Shown: piece after piece, positions 36,959 to 46,027 of the stretch
How positions within the stretch are numbered: the first letter of the stretch is position 1
How the letters are laid out: each line of letters opens with the position of its first letter
Source: Methylosinus sp. C49
GTDB taxonomy: Bacteria > Pseudomonadota > Alphaproteobacteria > Rhizobiales > Beijerinckiaceae
Length of the DNA: 64,000 nucleotides
Assembly: GCF_009936375.1 (NCBI RefSeq)
Contig: NZ_AP022332.1
Span: 2,131,001 to 2,195,000, forward strand
Reading direction: 5' to 3'
Notes under the pieces: generated by a model
The model's input: only the letters and a program-made list of their open reading frames with translations
Databases searched by the model: none
What the model was told of the DNA's origin: nothing
Position numbers and translations under genes: made by a program

Positions 36959-37918
36959 TCACGTTTCGGCGACGATTTTTCCGATGTCGCGGATATCATA
37001 TCCGCCAATGTTCTCGAATTCGTTCCTGAACCTATCGGATCGCAGGATTTTCAACATTGTCGCTATCTCGGCGGTCTCGAGCTGCTCTTTCTTGATGACG
37101 ATGTCGTAGCGCTCCTTCTTGAGCGGAATGAAATCGACGTTCTCGACTTGTCGGGCAATTTTTTCATTGCCGACAGCGACATCCGCGTCGCCTCTCCCCA
37201 CCGCGCTCGCCACGGTGAGATGCGACTGGTTCTCATTGTCGTAACCCTTGATTTTGCTGCCGTATAGTCCCAGGAGGCCGAGGTTTTCGTCGAGCAGCAC
37301 GCGTGAGCCGGCGCCCTTCTCGCGATTGATCATCGTGATGTCGTCTCGCGATAGATCACGCCACGAGCGAATGCCTTTCGGATTGCCCTTGGCGACGTAA
37401 AAGCCTTGCATGCGGTAGGTGACGTTCACGATCAGGCAGCGGACGCCCGGCACGAGCGCCCGGACATAGGGCGCGTTGTAATCGTCCGTCGAACTGTCCC
37501 AAAGATGCGCGGTGGCGGCGCTGACCTTATCCAAGTAGAGGGAAACGAGGCTGTCATAGCTGCCGATGTAGGCGCGCAACGCCATCACGCCATGCATGCG
37601 CATGAAGTTCGATAGAATGTCGAGTATCAGATCCTGGCCGCAGATGACGAAGCCATTCGCGTTTCGGCGTTCGGGCGACAAATCGAAATAGCGGTCCTCG
37701 TCGAGCGCCGACGGTCCATTGCGCATCGCTGCGCGCGCGGTCGTACCGGATCGTTCGACATATTCCCGCACATGAGCTTCGGTGAATCGGATCTTTCGAC
37801 CGACCTTGTAATGGCCGATGTCGCCGTTCTTGATCAGCCCATACACACCGCTCCTGCTGACATGCAGCATCTCGGCGACGTCCTCGGCGGTCAGGGCGCG
37901 ACGTTCGTCTGGCGGCAC
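36959..37918 (-). CDS. Excisionase-type HTH regulator with PBP sensor domain
   Basis: Residues 8-57 form an excisionase/MerR-like helix-turn-helix (LTAEDVAEMLHVSRSGVYGL then KVGRKIRFTEAHVREYVER). Residues about 95-300 are a PBP-like sensor with MINREKGAGSRVLLDENLGL and AVGRGDADVAVGNEKIARQV, closely resembling the PBP domain of the neighbouring MoeA fusion. The start is GTG. It is a likely one-component regulator of the Mo/W cluster that responds to molybdate, tungstate or a related ligand. Candidate operators lie in the spacer upstream of it. Confidence 0.8.
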   Translation of the reverse strand: MPPDERRALTAEDVAEMLHVSRSGVYGLIKNGDIGHYKVGRKIRFTEAHVREYVERSGTTARAAMRNGPSALDEDRYFDLSPERRNANGFVICGQDLILDILSNFMRMHGVMALRAYIGSYDSLVSLYLDKVSAATAHLWDSSTDDYNAPYVRALVPGVRCLIVNVTYRMQGFYVAKGNPKGIRSWRDLSRDDITMINREKGAGSRVLLDENLGLLGLYGSKIKGYDNENQSHLTVASAVGRGDADVAVGNEKIARQVENVDFIPLKKERYDIVIKKEQLETAEIATMLKILRSDRFRNEFENIGGYDIRDIGKIVAET

Positions 37919-38136
37919 GGCCTATATCCATATTGATTGCATTTCATATTGTTTCGCACATTTCTGACGCAGCGTCACCTGGTTTCGATCCCTTCATGTT
38001 TGCATTGACGCTTTTCCATGGCATTTGAAGCCGCGTTTTCGAGGCTAGCGAACCGCTATCTTCGACGTCATCTTATTTCGTGCTGTTTCGCGTATTGCGA
38101 GGCACGTCTCGATCTGAAACCCGTCGGAGGTCCCCT
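37919..38136. promoter_or_regulatory. Divergent spacer with repeated TGTTTCGC boxes
   Basis: The spacer between the HTH-PBP regulator and the TauE-like permease holds TGTTTCGCACATT (from 37950) and TGTTTCGCGTATT (from 38084), which agree at 11 of 13 positions. One box is near each divergent start. They are candidate binding sites of the regulator. Confidence 0.35.
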
Positions 38137-38988
38137 ATGCCCGTTCCGTCAGAGCCCGCATCGCCCTCCACTGTGAGCGCGAGCGGGGGAAGCAATCGGC
38201 TCATGACAAAACCGAGGCAGGCTTTCGCTTTCATCGGCGGCGCAGCGATTGGCGCGCTCGGCGGGCTGATCGGCCTCGGAGGCGCCGAATTTCGACTGCC
38301 GCTGCTCATCGGGCCGTTTCGATTTCGCGCCCTCGAAGCGGTCATCCTCAACAAGGCGATGAGTCTCATCGTCGTCGCGACCGCTCTGCCGTTTCGCGCC
38401 GCGTCTGTCCCTTTTGCAGCTGTCGCCTCCAATTGGCCGATCATTCTCAATTTGCTCGCAGGCAGTCTGGTGGGCGCGTGGCTCGGAGCGGGATGGGCGA
38501 CGAAGCTGAGCTCCCGCAACCTCTACCGAATCCTCGCCGTGCTTCTGGCGCTGATCGCCGGAGCGCTGGTTTTTGGACATGGCGCGACGACGGCGTCCGC
38601 GCACCCCTCGGGACTGTTGTTGATCGTCGCCGGCGTGGTCGCGGGCTTCGGCATCGGGATCGTCGCCTCGCTCATGGGAGTCGCGGGAGGCGAACTGCTG
38701 ATTCCGACTCTCGTGCTGCTCTTCGGCGCCGACATCAAGCTCGCCGGCAGCCTCTCGCTCGCCGTGAGCCTGCCGACCATGATCGTCGGCTTCACTCGTT
38801 ACAGCCGCGACAGCGCCTTTGGCGTCGTGACGCGCAACCAGGCGTTTGTCCTCATCATGGCGTCGGGCTCGATAGTGGGAACTTTCATAGGCGGACGTCT
38901 TCTCGGGATCGTGTCGGATCAGCTCTTGATTCCGGCTCTCTCCCTGATTCTCGTGGCGTCGTCGGTGAAAGTCTGGCGCCACGAGTAA
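38137..38988 (+). CDS. TauE/SafE-family membrane permease
   Basis: This 283-residue protein has about eight membrane helices in two repeats, with the family's N-terminal Gly-rich helix (AAIGALGGLIGLGGAEFRLP) and its second-half counterpart (IVASLMGVAGGELLIPTLVL). TauE/SafE proteins export or import sulphonates, sulphite or related organic anions. I use ATG 38137 because GGAGG stands six bases before it. Its divergent pairing with a Mo/W-type regulator raises the chance of an oxyanion-linked role, but the substrate cannot be read from sequence. Confidence 0.85.
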   Translation: MPVPSEPASPSTVSASGGSNRLMTKPRQAFAFIGGAAIGALGGLIGLGGAEFRLPLLIGPFRFRALEAVILNKAMSLIVVATALPFRAASVPFAAVASNWPIILNLLAGSLVGAWLGAGWATKLSSRNLYRILAVLLALIAGALVFGHGATTASAHPSGLLLIVAGVVAGFGIGIVASLMGVAGGELLIPTLVLLFGADIKLAGSLSLAVSLPTMIVGFTRYSRDSAFGVVTRNQAFVLIMASGSIVGTFIGGRLLGIVSDQLLIPALSLILVASSVKVWRHE

Positions 38989-39042
38989 ATCGGCGAGAGT
39001 GCCCGCTCTTCCTCAAACGACGACCTCCTTTCGCCTGGACAC

Positions 39043-39120
39043 GGCAATGTCGCCTATCGGCGCAGCCGGACGTTCGCCGTTCGTATGGCCCCGGTCTGCA
39101 AAGGGTCACGAGCGGTCCGG
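39043..39120. repeat. Dispersed repeat, partial copy D
   Basis: GGCAATGTCGCCTATCGGCG followed by AAGGGTCACGAGCGG matches the 5' half of copy A (GGAATGTCGGCTTTCGGCG ... TGGGTCAC) with the same spacing. Its end overlaps the last codons of the integrase at 39106, so that integrase's tail may come from the repeat. Confidence 0.4.
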
Positions 39121-41070
39121 TTCGCCCTTTATTTTTCTCGTCCGCCTGCGTCCCGGACCCGCGCCATCCGTCCCCCTCCGCTTCCGCGAGAATGGCGGCG
39201 GCAGCTTTGCCTCCACCCAAGGCAACAGGCGGATCGGCTGCGGCTGTAGATGCGTCGTCACGATCGGAATCTTCATGATGGTCGGCAGCATGTCGGCGAG
39301 CGCGATCGCGTCGCAGTAGATTTCCTCGGTCGGCGCAGCGCCCGAATGCCCCATGATGTCGCTCCGAATCTCGCTATGAATCCCCTTCTGCTTCAATGAA
39401 TTGCCGAACGATTTGCGCATCGAATGGATGACCTTCTTGCGCTCCTTGGCGTCGGGAATGGCTTGGCGCAGCCCGTCGTAGAGCCGATCGCCCAGAGGGG
39501 ACGAGGATGTCGGCGATTTGAGATCGGGGAAGATCATCTCATAGCCGAGCGCTCTCACGGCCGCGACATAATCGAGAAAGCCGAGGCGGATGAGCTCCGG
39601 GTGCAGGGCGACCGAGCGCTCGGAATACAGATTTTTGATGCGCCGAATTTCGCTCGTTCTGACCTTTATATAGTGGAGGCGTTGTAACTCGCCGTCGATC
39701 ACCGTGTCGACGGAGGCCACGTCGCGGACGGAGAGGCCGCAGATTTCCTCGCGCCGCGCTCCGGTGTAGTGGAGCATGAGCGTCGCGAAATACAGCGCGC
39801 GGTGGAATACGTGCGGGCCTGGGATCAAGATCTCGTCGTCTTTCCAACCGGCGCAGCCGGTGAAGAAGGCGAGGTGGAAGATCGCTGCGGCGTCGGCTTC
39901 GGTCAGGAGTCCGCGCTTCGTGCGCCCGCGTTCCGTGGACTTGCGACGCATCAGCGTCATGTCGATGTCTCGGTCGAGCTTGTGACCGCGGCTTCGAATA
40001 TGGGCGAGGACCTGGCCCAGAAATGAAAAATGCCGATTGACCGTTCCAGCGACCAAACCGCGCTCCGACGGCGGCTTGGCCGCGCCGATCGCGCGAAGCT
40101 GATCGAGCGTCCGGAAATTGTCCCGCGGGCTGCGGCCGTAGCTCTTGGCGACGGCGCCGAAGAGGTCGTCGAGATCGCCCAGGCGCCTCTGGTGGATGTC
40201 TTCGAACTCGACGACGCCCTGCTCGAGGAGGAGCCTCGCGAAAAGTCGTGAAATCTGACGCACCTGACGCTGCGTTTTCGTGTCCCAAGCCTTGGCGTCC
40301 GTATTCTTCTTGATGACCCCCTCGGCGAGCACGACGAATGGATGCTCGTCGAGCGTCAACGGCTTCGTTCTCGCTACCGTGGCGGGAGTCGGCGCGGGCG
40401 CGGGCGCGGGGTCGGCAGGTGGCGGCGGCGCAGAGGCGGCCAACAGCGCCGCATGTTCGGTTCGGGCGCCTTCGGCCGTCTCCGCGGCCGCTTCTCGATG
40501 GACGACAATCGGGGATGAGGCGAGGGGCGCAACGACGAGCCTCGACTCGGCGTGATCGACCGAGTCGCGGGGCGCTTCGGCGTGATCCCTCAGAATGTCG
40601 GCGATGGTCTTCTCGATCTCGACTCGCACGCCGTCATGGCGGCGCTCCGACTGAAAATTCGCCTCGGCGAAGGCCCGGTAGACCGTCTCCTGGGCGAGCG
40701 CGATGTTCATCGGATTGGGCTCACCGCCGACCTCCTCGACGAGCGTCGCGAGTCGCTCCTTCTTTTCGGCGGCGACGTTTTGGCGCTGCATGAGATCGAG
40801 CATGAAGGCGGTCTCGGCGATCTCGTCCTGCGCCATCCCCTGCGCCGCCATTTGCGCGGCGGCGCGTTCGTCGACGGCGGCGGCGCGGCCACGCGTCTCG
40901 AGCAGGCGATAGACGTGGCCCATCACGCGCTCGCTGCGGCGGCTCTTCTCAGGATCGAAACCATCATCCACGCGTTCGCGCGCCGCCACGGCCGCGAGCT
41001 TATCGAGGTGTTGCGTGAAGACGAAGCGGAACACTTTCTGGATTTGCTGCTGGGAGAGGCGACTGGTCAT
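39106..41070 (-). CDS. Tyrosine site-specific recombinase/integrase
   Basis: This 654-residue integrase has a long N-terminal region with helical, charged segments, then a phage-integrase catalytic domain. Its motifs are LMLHYTGARREEICGLSVRD (first Arg), KVIHSMRKSFGNSLK (His-x-x-Arg), MGHSGAAPTEEIYCDAI (His and the nucleophilic Tyr). All key residues are present, so it may be active. It lies at one end of a 4-kb segment that finishes at a tRNA gene. The Pro/Arg-rich C-terminal tail may be extra sequence from the dispersed repeat. Confidence 0.85.
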   Translation of the reverse strand: MTSRLSQQQIQKVFRFVFTQHLDKLAAVAARERVDDGFDPEKSRRSERVMGHVYRLLETRGRAAAVDERAAAQMAAQGMAQDEIAETAFMLDLMQRQNVAAEKKERLATLVEEVGGEPNPMNIALAQETVYRAFAEANFQSERRHDGVRVEIEKTIADILRDHAEAPRDSVDHAESRLVVAPLASSPIVVHREAAAETAEGARTEHAALLAASAPPPPADPAPAPAPTPATVARTKPLTLDEHPFVVLAEGVIKKNTDAKAWDTKTQRQVRQISRLFARLLLEQGVVEFEDIHQRRLGDLDDLFGAVAKSYGRSPRDNFRTLDQLRAIGAAKPPSERGLVAGTVNRHFSFLGQVLAHIRSRGHKLDRDIDMTLMRRKSTERGRTKRGLLTEADAAAIFHLAFFTGCAGWKDDEILIPGPHVFHRALYFATLMLHYTGARREEICGLSVRDVASVDTVIDGELQRLHYIKVRTSEIRRIKNLYSERSVALHPELIRLGFLDYVAAVRALGYEMIFPDLKSPTSSSPLGDRLYDGLRQAIPDAKERKKVIHSMRKSFGNSLKQKGIHSEIRSDIMGHSGAAPTEEIYCDAIALADMLPTIMKIPIVTTHLQPQPIRLLPWVEAKLPPPFSRKRRGTDGAGPGRRRTRKIKGEPDRS

Positions 41071-41425
41071 GGCGGCCGGAAAGAAACAACGATCGGCGAG
41101 CGCTTAAAATCTGGCCCGCGAGGTAGCGCGCTCTCCCGGGGTTGCTGGCGCCCAGGCCGAGAATCAGGGTCGCAGATTTCTCGATTCGGCAAGGGCCGAT
41201 GGCAGTCGCCGCCGCCAATAATAGTATGCGCCGCGACGCACGACATGGGGGATGGCGGGCACGAAAATCTCCGTGGTGTACCAGCCATGTGTCACACGGA
41301 TGTGGAAACGCGCCCCAGTTGAGGAAATTTTCTAGCAATTCCAATGATTTGCGGAATTCTGGCTGGGGCGGGAGGACTTTGAGCCGAATGACGTGGTCTG
41401 GTTGGTTGTTGTCAGATTCTACTTG
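41071..41425. other. Intergenic gap between two recombinases
   Basis: About 350 bases between the start of one integrase and the end of the other. I see no ORF, RNA gene or clear att-like repeat. Confidence 0.4.
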
Positions 41426-42941
41426 CTATGGTGACGGCCATTCGATGCGGCCGAGTAACGGCCATGCCAGCGATTGAATCAATTCATTCAGCCTCACTAT
41501 GTCCACCACGCGCGGCTTTTTCTTTGTCCCGTATTTCTTGCCGGTGCCGGCCTCCGCATGCCCCATGAGCTGGTCCTTTTCATATTCGGTTGCGCCGGCG
41601 GCGGAGAGCGCGTCGCGGAAATTATGCCGCAGAGAGTAGAGGGTTTTCAGCGGATCTTTGATCGATAGCTCGTTACGAAGGCGATCACTCCAGAACGAGG
41701 AAAACATGTTCGAGACGGAGGTGACGCTCGCCTTCTGCTCGGCGGCCGCCCACAAGGTCTTCCATCCCTTTTGGCGAGCGTTCTCGATGAGCGCCAGGAG
41801 GCCGCCATCCAGCAGCTCTTTCCGCACCGGCACATAGCGCTTCCGCGCATGGGCCTTGATCGATCGGCCGCCTGCATTCGAGACTTCGAAGCAGATGATC
41901 TCCGGGTGGTCGGGGTGGGGGACGACCGTGTCCGGTCCGAGCTGGATGATCTCGGACGAGATGAGGCCGCTGGTGAGCGAAACGAGAGGTATCCAGAACT
42001 CCAGCTCGCCGCCAGCCTTGGGGTTTTCCGAGCGGACTCCTTTCCGAAACACGTCTTGGCCGAAGACGACGTCCAGCTCTGCTCTATCGAAGGGCTCGCG
42101 CTCGTTCGTGCCTGCGGGGATCTCGATATAGATGCCGCCTGTGATGGCAGTATCGATCCATCCCGCTCTTTGCGCCGTCGCGAGCAGCGTCGTGATCTGG
42201 CCGACGCGTTTGTTCACGGTCGGCGTCTTCAGGCCCGTCGTGAAAAGGTGGTCGCGGAAGGCGATGATGTGCGCACGCGTGATCTCGCCGATGTCGCGCA
42301 CGCGAGCGTGCTTCTGAAAATCCTCGATCGCGAGCTCTTTCTCGTCGGCTCCATGGCGGGTGGTTTTATGAAACGCTCGAAATAGGGGGAGGATTTCGAC
42401 ACGGGGACGCCCAGGCGGCGGACGATGCTCTGGACGTAGCCGATGCGCTCTTCCGCATAACGGCTGATCGTCATCTCGCGAAGAGTCGCCCGCAGATCGA
42501 GGTGGGCTTGCGCCACCGTGCTGTCGCGCCAAAAGAGGCTGCGCGTGACACCCGTGTCGAAGGCGGCGCCGGAAGCTGCCTCGAGCGAGCCTGCCAATCG
42601 TCCTCGATGAGGACCGCCTTGAACCAGTCGGCGAGGAGGCGCCAATCGGGCCACTCCCAATCGTCGACGGGCGTGAGATCGAGGGTCGCGCCCTTGTTGC
42701 GGCGGGCGTGGGCGAACTGCCGCTCGACCTCGGCGTGCACCCTCGCGGCGGCCTCAAAGGCGCGGGCTTTTTCCGGCGTCCGGAGGGAGCGCTGGATGCG
42801 TGAGTAGGGGAAGCGGTCGGCAATATCCTCCGGGACACGACGCACGTATTGGTACATGCGGCCGCGTTTCACGATATGGGACGCAAAGGGCATTTCGTCG
42901 TCCATGTGCTGCATTATGTTATGCAGTTCTTGCAGGCGCAA
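41426..42941 (-). pseudogene. Broken tyrosine recombinase next to tRNA-Ile2
   Basis: The protein is spread over three frames. The N-terminus (from ATG 42941: HIVKRGRMYQYVRRVPEDIA) has the usual recombinase pre-domain. The middle is in a second frame (SRYAEERIGYVQSIVRRLG), and the catalytic part is in a third (LAIEDFQKHARVRDIGEITR to GKKYGTKKKPRVVDIVRLNE). Two frameshifts disrupt it. The first catalytic Arg, expected in a TGxR motif, is replaced (VSLTSGLISSEIIQLG), although LRHNFRDAL and the GHAE...KKYG end remain. It starts about 60 bases from the 3' end of a tRNA gene, the typical place for an element integrase. Confidence 0.75.
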
Positions 42942-43003
42942 GAGCTGGGCGACGGCATCAAGCGTTTTATTTTCAGTGACTTACTAGGCGCCATGGGCCT
43001 CCC

Positions 43004-43079
43004 TGGTGGGCCGGGCAGGACTCGAACCTGCAACCAGACCGTTATGAGCGGCCGGCTCTAACCATTGAGCTACCGGCCC
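43004..43079 (-). tRNA. tRNA-Ile2 (CAU anticodon)
   Basis: Read on the minus strand it starts GGGCCGGTAGCTCAATGGTT, has an anticodon arm with loop CTCATAA (anticodon CAT), a T arm with GGTTCGAGTCC and a seven-base-pair acceptor stem GGGCCGG/CCGGCCC. It is followed by A and an encoded CCA. The sequence pattern is that of the lysidine-modified isoleucine tRNA rather than methionine tRNAs. It is the likely integration site for the recombinase-bearing segment at 39-43 kb. Confidence 0.92.
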
Positions 43080-43262
43080 AGCCGCCGTTTCGGCCGGGAA
43101 TAGTGTTCCTATAGCGGATTCGCGCCGCGCCGCAACGTCCGATCGAAAATTGGGCGCCGGCTGATTTTCGCGCGACCAAATCCCTTGCGATGCGCTAAGT
43201 TGCGCCGCCCGCCCTCCGGACGCGCCAGGCGTCGGAGCCGGGCCAGAGCTATCGGAGCGGCG

Positions 43263-44009
43263 ATGACCTATTGTTGTGGCATTCTCGTGCGCGGCGGCCT
43301 CGTCATGATCGCCGACACCCGCACCAATGCGGGGCTCGACAATATCTCCACATTTCGCAAGCTCCATGTCTTCGAGCAGCCGGGCGAGCGCGTCATGATG
43401 CTCGCCACCGCCGGCAATCTCTCCGTCACCCAGGGCGCCGTCGCTCTGCTCTCGGAAGGGCTGGAAAATCCCGAGACTCATGAGATCGAGCGTCTCGTCG
43501 ATGCGCGCGGCATGCTGCAGGCCGCGCAACTCGTCGGCCGCGCCGTTCGGCGTTCGCACGCGATAGCCGGGGAGGGGGCGGAGGATTCTGGCGTCAGCTT
43601 CGATGTCTCGCTGCTGTTCGGCGGGCAGATCGGCAACGGCCAGTTGCGGCTGTTCATGGTCTATACGGCCGGCAATTTCATCGAATGCACGCAGGACACG
43701 CCCTATTTGCAGATCGGCGAGCACAAATATGGCAAGCCCATCCTCGACCGCGCGGTGTCCTTCGACACCGATGTGCTCGACGCGCTCAAGATCGGGCTCA
43801 TCTCCATGGATTCGACGATTCGCTCCAATCTCTCCGTCGGCCTGCCCGTCGATATCGCTCTGCTGCGCCGTGATGCGCTGCACACCGACGTCTCGACGCG
43901 CATAGACGGCTCCGATCCTTATTTCCGCGATTTGCGCGAGAGCTGGTCGCGGGCGCTTCGCGCCGCCCATATCGCCATTCCCACGCCGCCCTATGGCGGG
44001 GCGCGATGA
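43263..44009 (+). CDS. Anbu-type proteasome-related peptidase
   Basis: This 248-residue Ntn-hydrolase begins MTYCCGILVRGGLVMIADTR. Removal of Met would expose Thr2, the expected nucleophile of the Anbu (ancestral beta-subunit) family. Further motifs are TFRKLHVFEQPGERVMMLAT and SFDVSLLFGGQIGNGQLRLF. The length matches Anbu. Anbu usually sits with transglutaminase-like, alpha-E and ATP-grasp genes, none of which is here. I choose ATG 43263 as the true start; the upstream open frame is not protein-like. Its stop overlaps the tsaC start by four bases. Confidence 0.88.
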   Translation: MTYCCGILVRGGLVMIADTRTNAGLDNISTFRKLHVFEQPGERVMMLATAGNLSVTQGAVALLSEGLENPETHEIERLVDARGMLQAAQLVGRAVRRSHAIAGEGAEDSGVSFDVSLLFGGQIGNGQLRLFMVYTAGNFIECTQDTPYLQIGEHKYGKPILDRAVSFDTDVLDALKIGLISMDSTIRSNLSVGLPVDIALLRRDALHTDVSTRIDGSDPYFRDLRESWSRALRAAHIAIPTPPYGGAR

Positions 44010-44986
44010 CGCCGAGCGAGGGCGGCGCGGCGCGGCGCGCGCCGGCCGGGGAGGAAGCGGTCGAACGTGGCGCGCGCATTTTGCGCGAGGGCGGGCTCGT
44101 CGCTTTTCCCACTGAGACCGTCTATGGGCTCGGGGCGGATGCGACCTCCGCCGCGGCGGTGGCGAAAATCTACGCCGCCAAGGGTCGGCCGAGCTTCAAT
44201 CCGCTCATCGCGCATGTCGCGGATATCGGGTCGGCGCTGCGGGAGGCGGAGCTGCCGCCGGCCGCGCTGCGGCTCGCCGAGGCTTTTTGGCCAGGGCCGC
44301 TGACGCTGGTGGCGCCGCGGGCGGCGGGCGGCTCGGTTTGCGAGCTGGCGCGCGCCGGGCTCGGGAGCGTGGCGCTCAGGGCGCCCTCGGCGCCGGTCGC
44401 GCGGGCGCTGATTTTGGCGGCGGGGCGGCCGATCGCGGCGCCTTCCGCCAATCGCTCCGGCCATGTCAGCCCGGTGACGGCGGCGCATGTGCTGGAGGAT
44501 CTCGGGCCGAGAGTCGATCTCGTCATCGATGGCGGGCGGGCGGACAAGGGCGTCGAATCGACGATCGTCGCCTTTCTCGGCGCGCGGCCGCGGCTGCTGC
44601 GGCCGGGCGCCTTGGCGCGAGAGGCGCTGGAGGAGATTTTGGGCGCGCCGCTGGAGGGCGAGGGCGGAGGGGCGGCGATCGTCGCGCCAGGGATGACCGC
44701 CTCCCATTATGCGCCGTCGGCGCGGCTGCGGCTCGAGGCAGCAGAACTGTTCGCAGGCGAGGCCGGGCTCGATTTCGGCGGCCGTCTCGCCGAGCGCGGA
44801 GGGGCGGGGCTCCTGCTGGATTTATCGCCCTCCGCCGATCTCGAGGAGGCGGCGGCCAATCTCTTCCTCTATTTGCGCGAGCTGGACGCCAGCGGCGCGA
44901 AGGCGATCGCCGTCGCGCCGATTCCGGCCCATGGGCTCGGCGAGGCGATCAATGATCGGCTGCGGCGTGCGGCGGCGGCGAAATAA
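44006..44986 (+). CDS. tsaC: L-threonylcarbamoyladenylate synthase (Sua5/TsaC type)
   Basis: This 326-residue enzyme makes threonylcarbamoyl-AMP for t6A37 modification of tRNAs. The YrdC domain (about 15-205) has FPTETVYGLGADATSAAAV, KIYAAKGRPSFNPLIAHV and APSANRSGHVSPVTAAHV. The C-terminal Sua5 domain (about 225-326) follows, so it is the long Sua5-type form. The ATGA overlap with the Anbu gene points to coupled translation. Confidence 0.9.
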   Translation: MTPSEGGAARRAPAGEEAVERGARILREGGLVAFPTETVYGLGADATSAAAVAKIYAAKGRPSFNPLIAHVADIGSALREAELPPAALRLAEAFWPGPLTLVAPRAAGGSVCELARAGLGSVALRAPSAPVARALILAAGRPIAAPSANRSGHVSPVTAAHVLEDLGPRVDLVIDGGRADKGVESTIVAFLGARPRLLRPGALAREALEEILGAPLEGEGGGAAIVAPGMTASHYAPSARLRLEAAELFAGEAGLDFGGRLAERGGAGLLLDLSPSADLEEAAANLFLYLRELDASGAKAIAVAPIPAHGLGEAINDRLRRAAAAK

Positions 44987-44989
44987 CAA

Positions 44990-46027
44990 TCATGCGGCAA
45001 GGGCGGCTGCGCCGTCGCCGAGGCGGAAATCCATCGTCGCCGGCTCCGGCAGGCTGCGCCAGGGCGCGCATTCATAGCCGCGTGCGGCGAGGCCATCCGC
45101 GTGGGTCGATGTCATCTCGACGACGAGGCGCGTCGTGTGATTGAGCACGGGCGGAACGGCCCAGGCGAAGGGCGCCGCGTCGGCGGATGTCTCGCGCATC
45201 AGCGCGCGGCGGGCTTCGTTATTCTCCGGCCCCATGCGGCCGCGCCAGCCGGGACGCGGGTGCTGCCAATCATTGGCGACGATGACCGGGCCGCGCAGCA
45301 CATTGGCCTCGCGCTCGGTCCGCTCGATCAGCGCGATCTCATGCGACGCGGTTCCCGTCAGCGTGAACAGAACCGGCCGCGCCAGCGGCTCGCGCGCGAG
45401 CAGAGCGACGGCCTCCTCGAATGTCGCGCAAGTCTCGAAAGCGTAGCGCAGGAGATGGTCCGGCGGCCAGCCGGTCTCATATTTCAGCGCATTGGCGAGA
45501 TTGAGCACGAAATCATATGGAAAGGCGACGACGCCATCGATGCGGCGGCGCATCGGCGCCTGATTGATCACGGCGGAGAAGCGGCCGGGCGCCATGGCCG
45601 TCAGCACGCCGATCGCCCCCGGCCAGGTCACATTGTAGAAGCCGCCCGCCGGACCGGCGGCCCAGGCGATCTCGACGCCGCGGCCGAGGCCGCGAAACGG
45701 CCAGTCGAGCGAGCGCCGAATCGTCGGCGCGCCGCTGTGCGCGACAAAGGCCTGGGTGGTGCAGGCGAAGAGATAGGACATGTTGAGCGTCGCCGCGCCG
45801 TGAAATCCCAATATTTCCGCGATGCGCTCCAAATCCTCGAAATAGCGGGAGGCGGATTTCTGCAGCCAGGATCGCGCCAGCCGATCGAGCGGCGCGAGGC
45901 AGACGTGACCCCAGCGCGGCATGGGCGCGAGACAGGCGTCGCGCAGCGCCTCGGCCGCCGCGATCCGCGCCGTCGCATGGGCGATCGGCCCGCCGTCTCT
46001 CACGTCCAGGAAAGGAATTTGCCGCAC
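44990..46027 (-). CDS. Acid-ceramidase/NAAA-like Ntn-hydrolase
   Basis: This 345-residue protein resembles amide hydrolases with an autoprocessed Cys nucleophile. The segment MSYLFACTTQAFVAHSGAPT, then RRSLDWPF, matches the CTSIVAQ...GRNLDWP pattern of acid ceramidase and N-acylethanolamine amidase (Cys in FACTT). Other matches are YNVTWPGAIGVLTAMAPGRF and RGPVIVANDWQHP. I choose GTG 46027 because GGAGGA is placed six bases before it. The substrate is probably an acyl amide, but a natural one is not evident. It is convergent with tsaC, and the 5' flank is AT-rich and carries ACATGTAA at 46067-46074. Confidence 0.72.
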   Translation of the reverse strand: MRQIPFLDVRDGGPIAHATARIAAAEALRDACLAPMPRWGHVCLAPLDRLARSWLQKSASRYFEDLERIAEILGFHGAATLNMSYLFACTTQAFVAHSGAPTIRRSLDWPFRGLGRGVEIAWAAGPAGGFYNVTWPGAIGVLTAMAPGRFSAVINQAPMRRRIDGVVAFPYDFVLNLANALKYETGWPPDHLLRYAFETCATFEEAVALLAREPLARPVLFTLTGTASHEIALIERTEREANVLRGPVIVANDWQHPRPGWRGRMGPENNEARRALMRETSADAAPFAWAVPPVLNHTTRLVVEMTSTHADGLAARGYECAPWRSLPEPATMDFRLGDGAAALAA

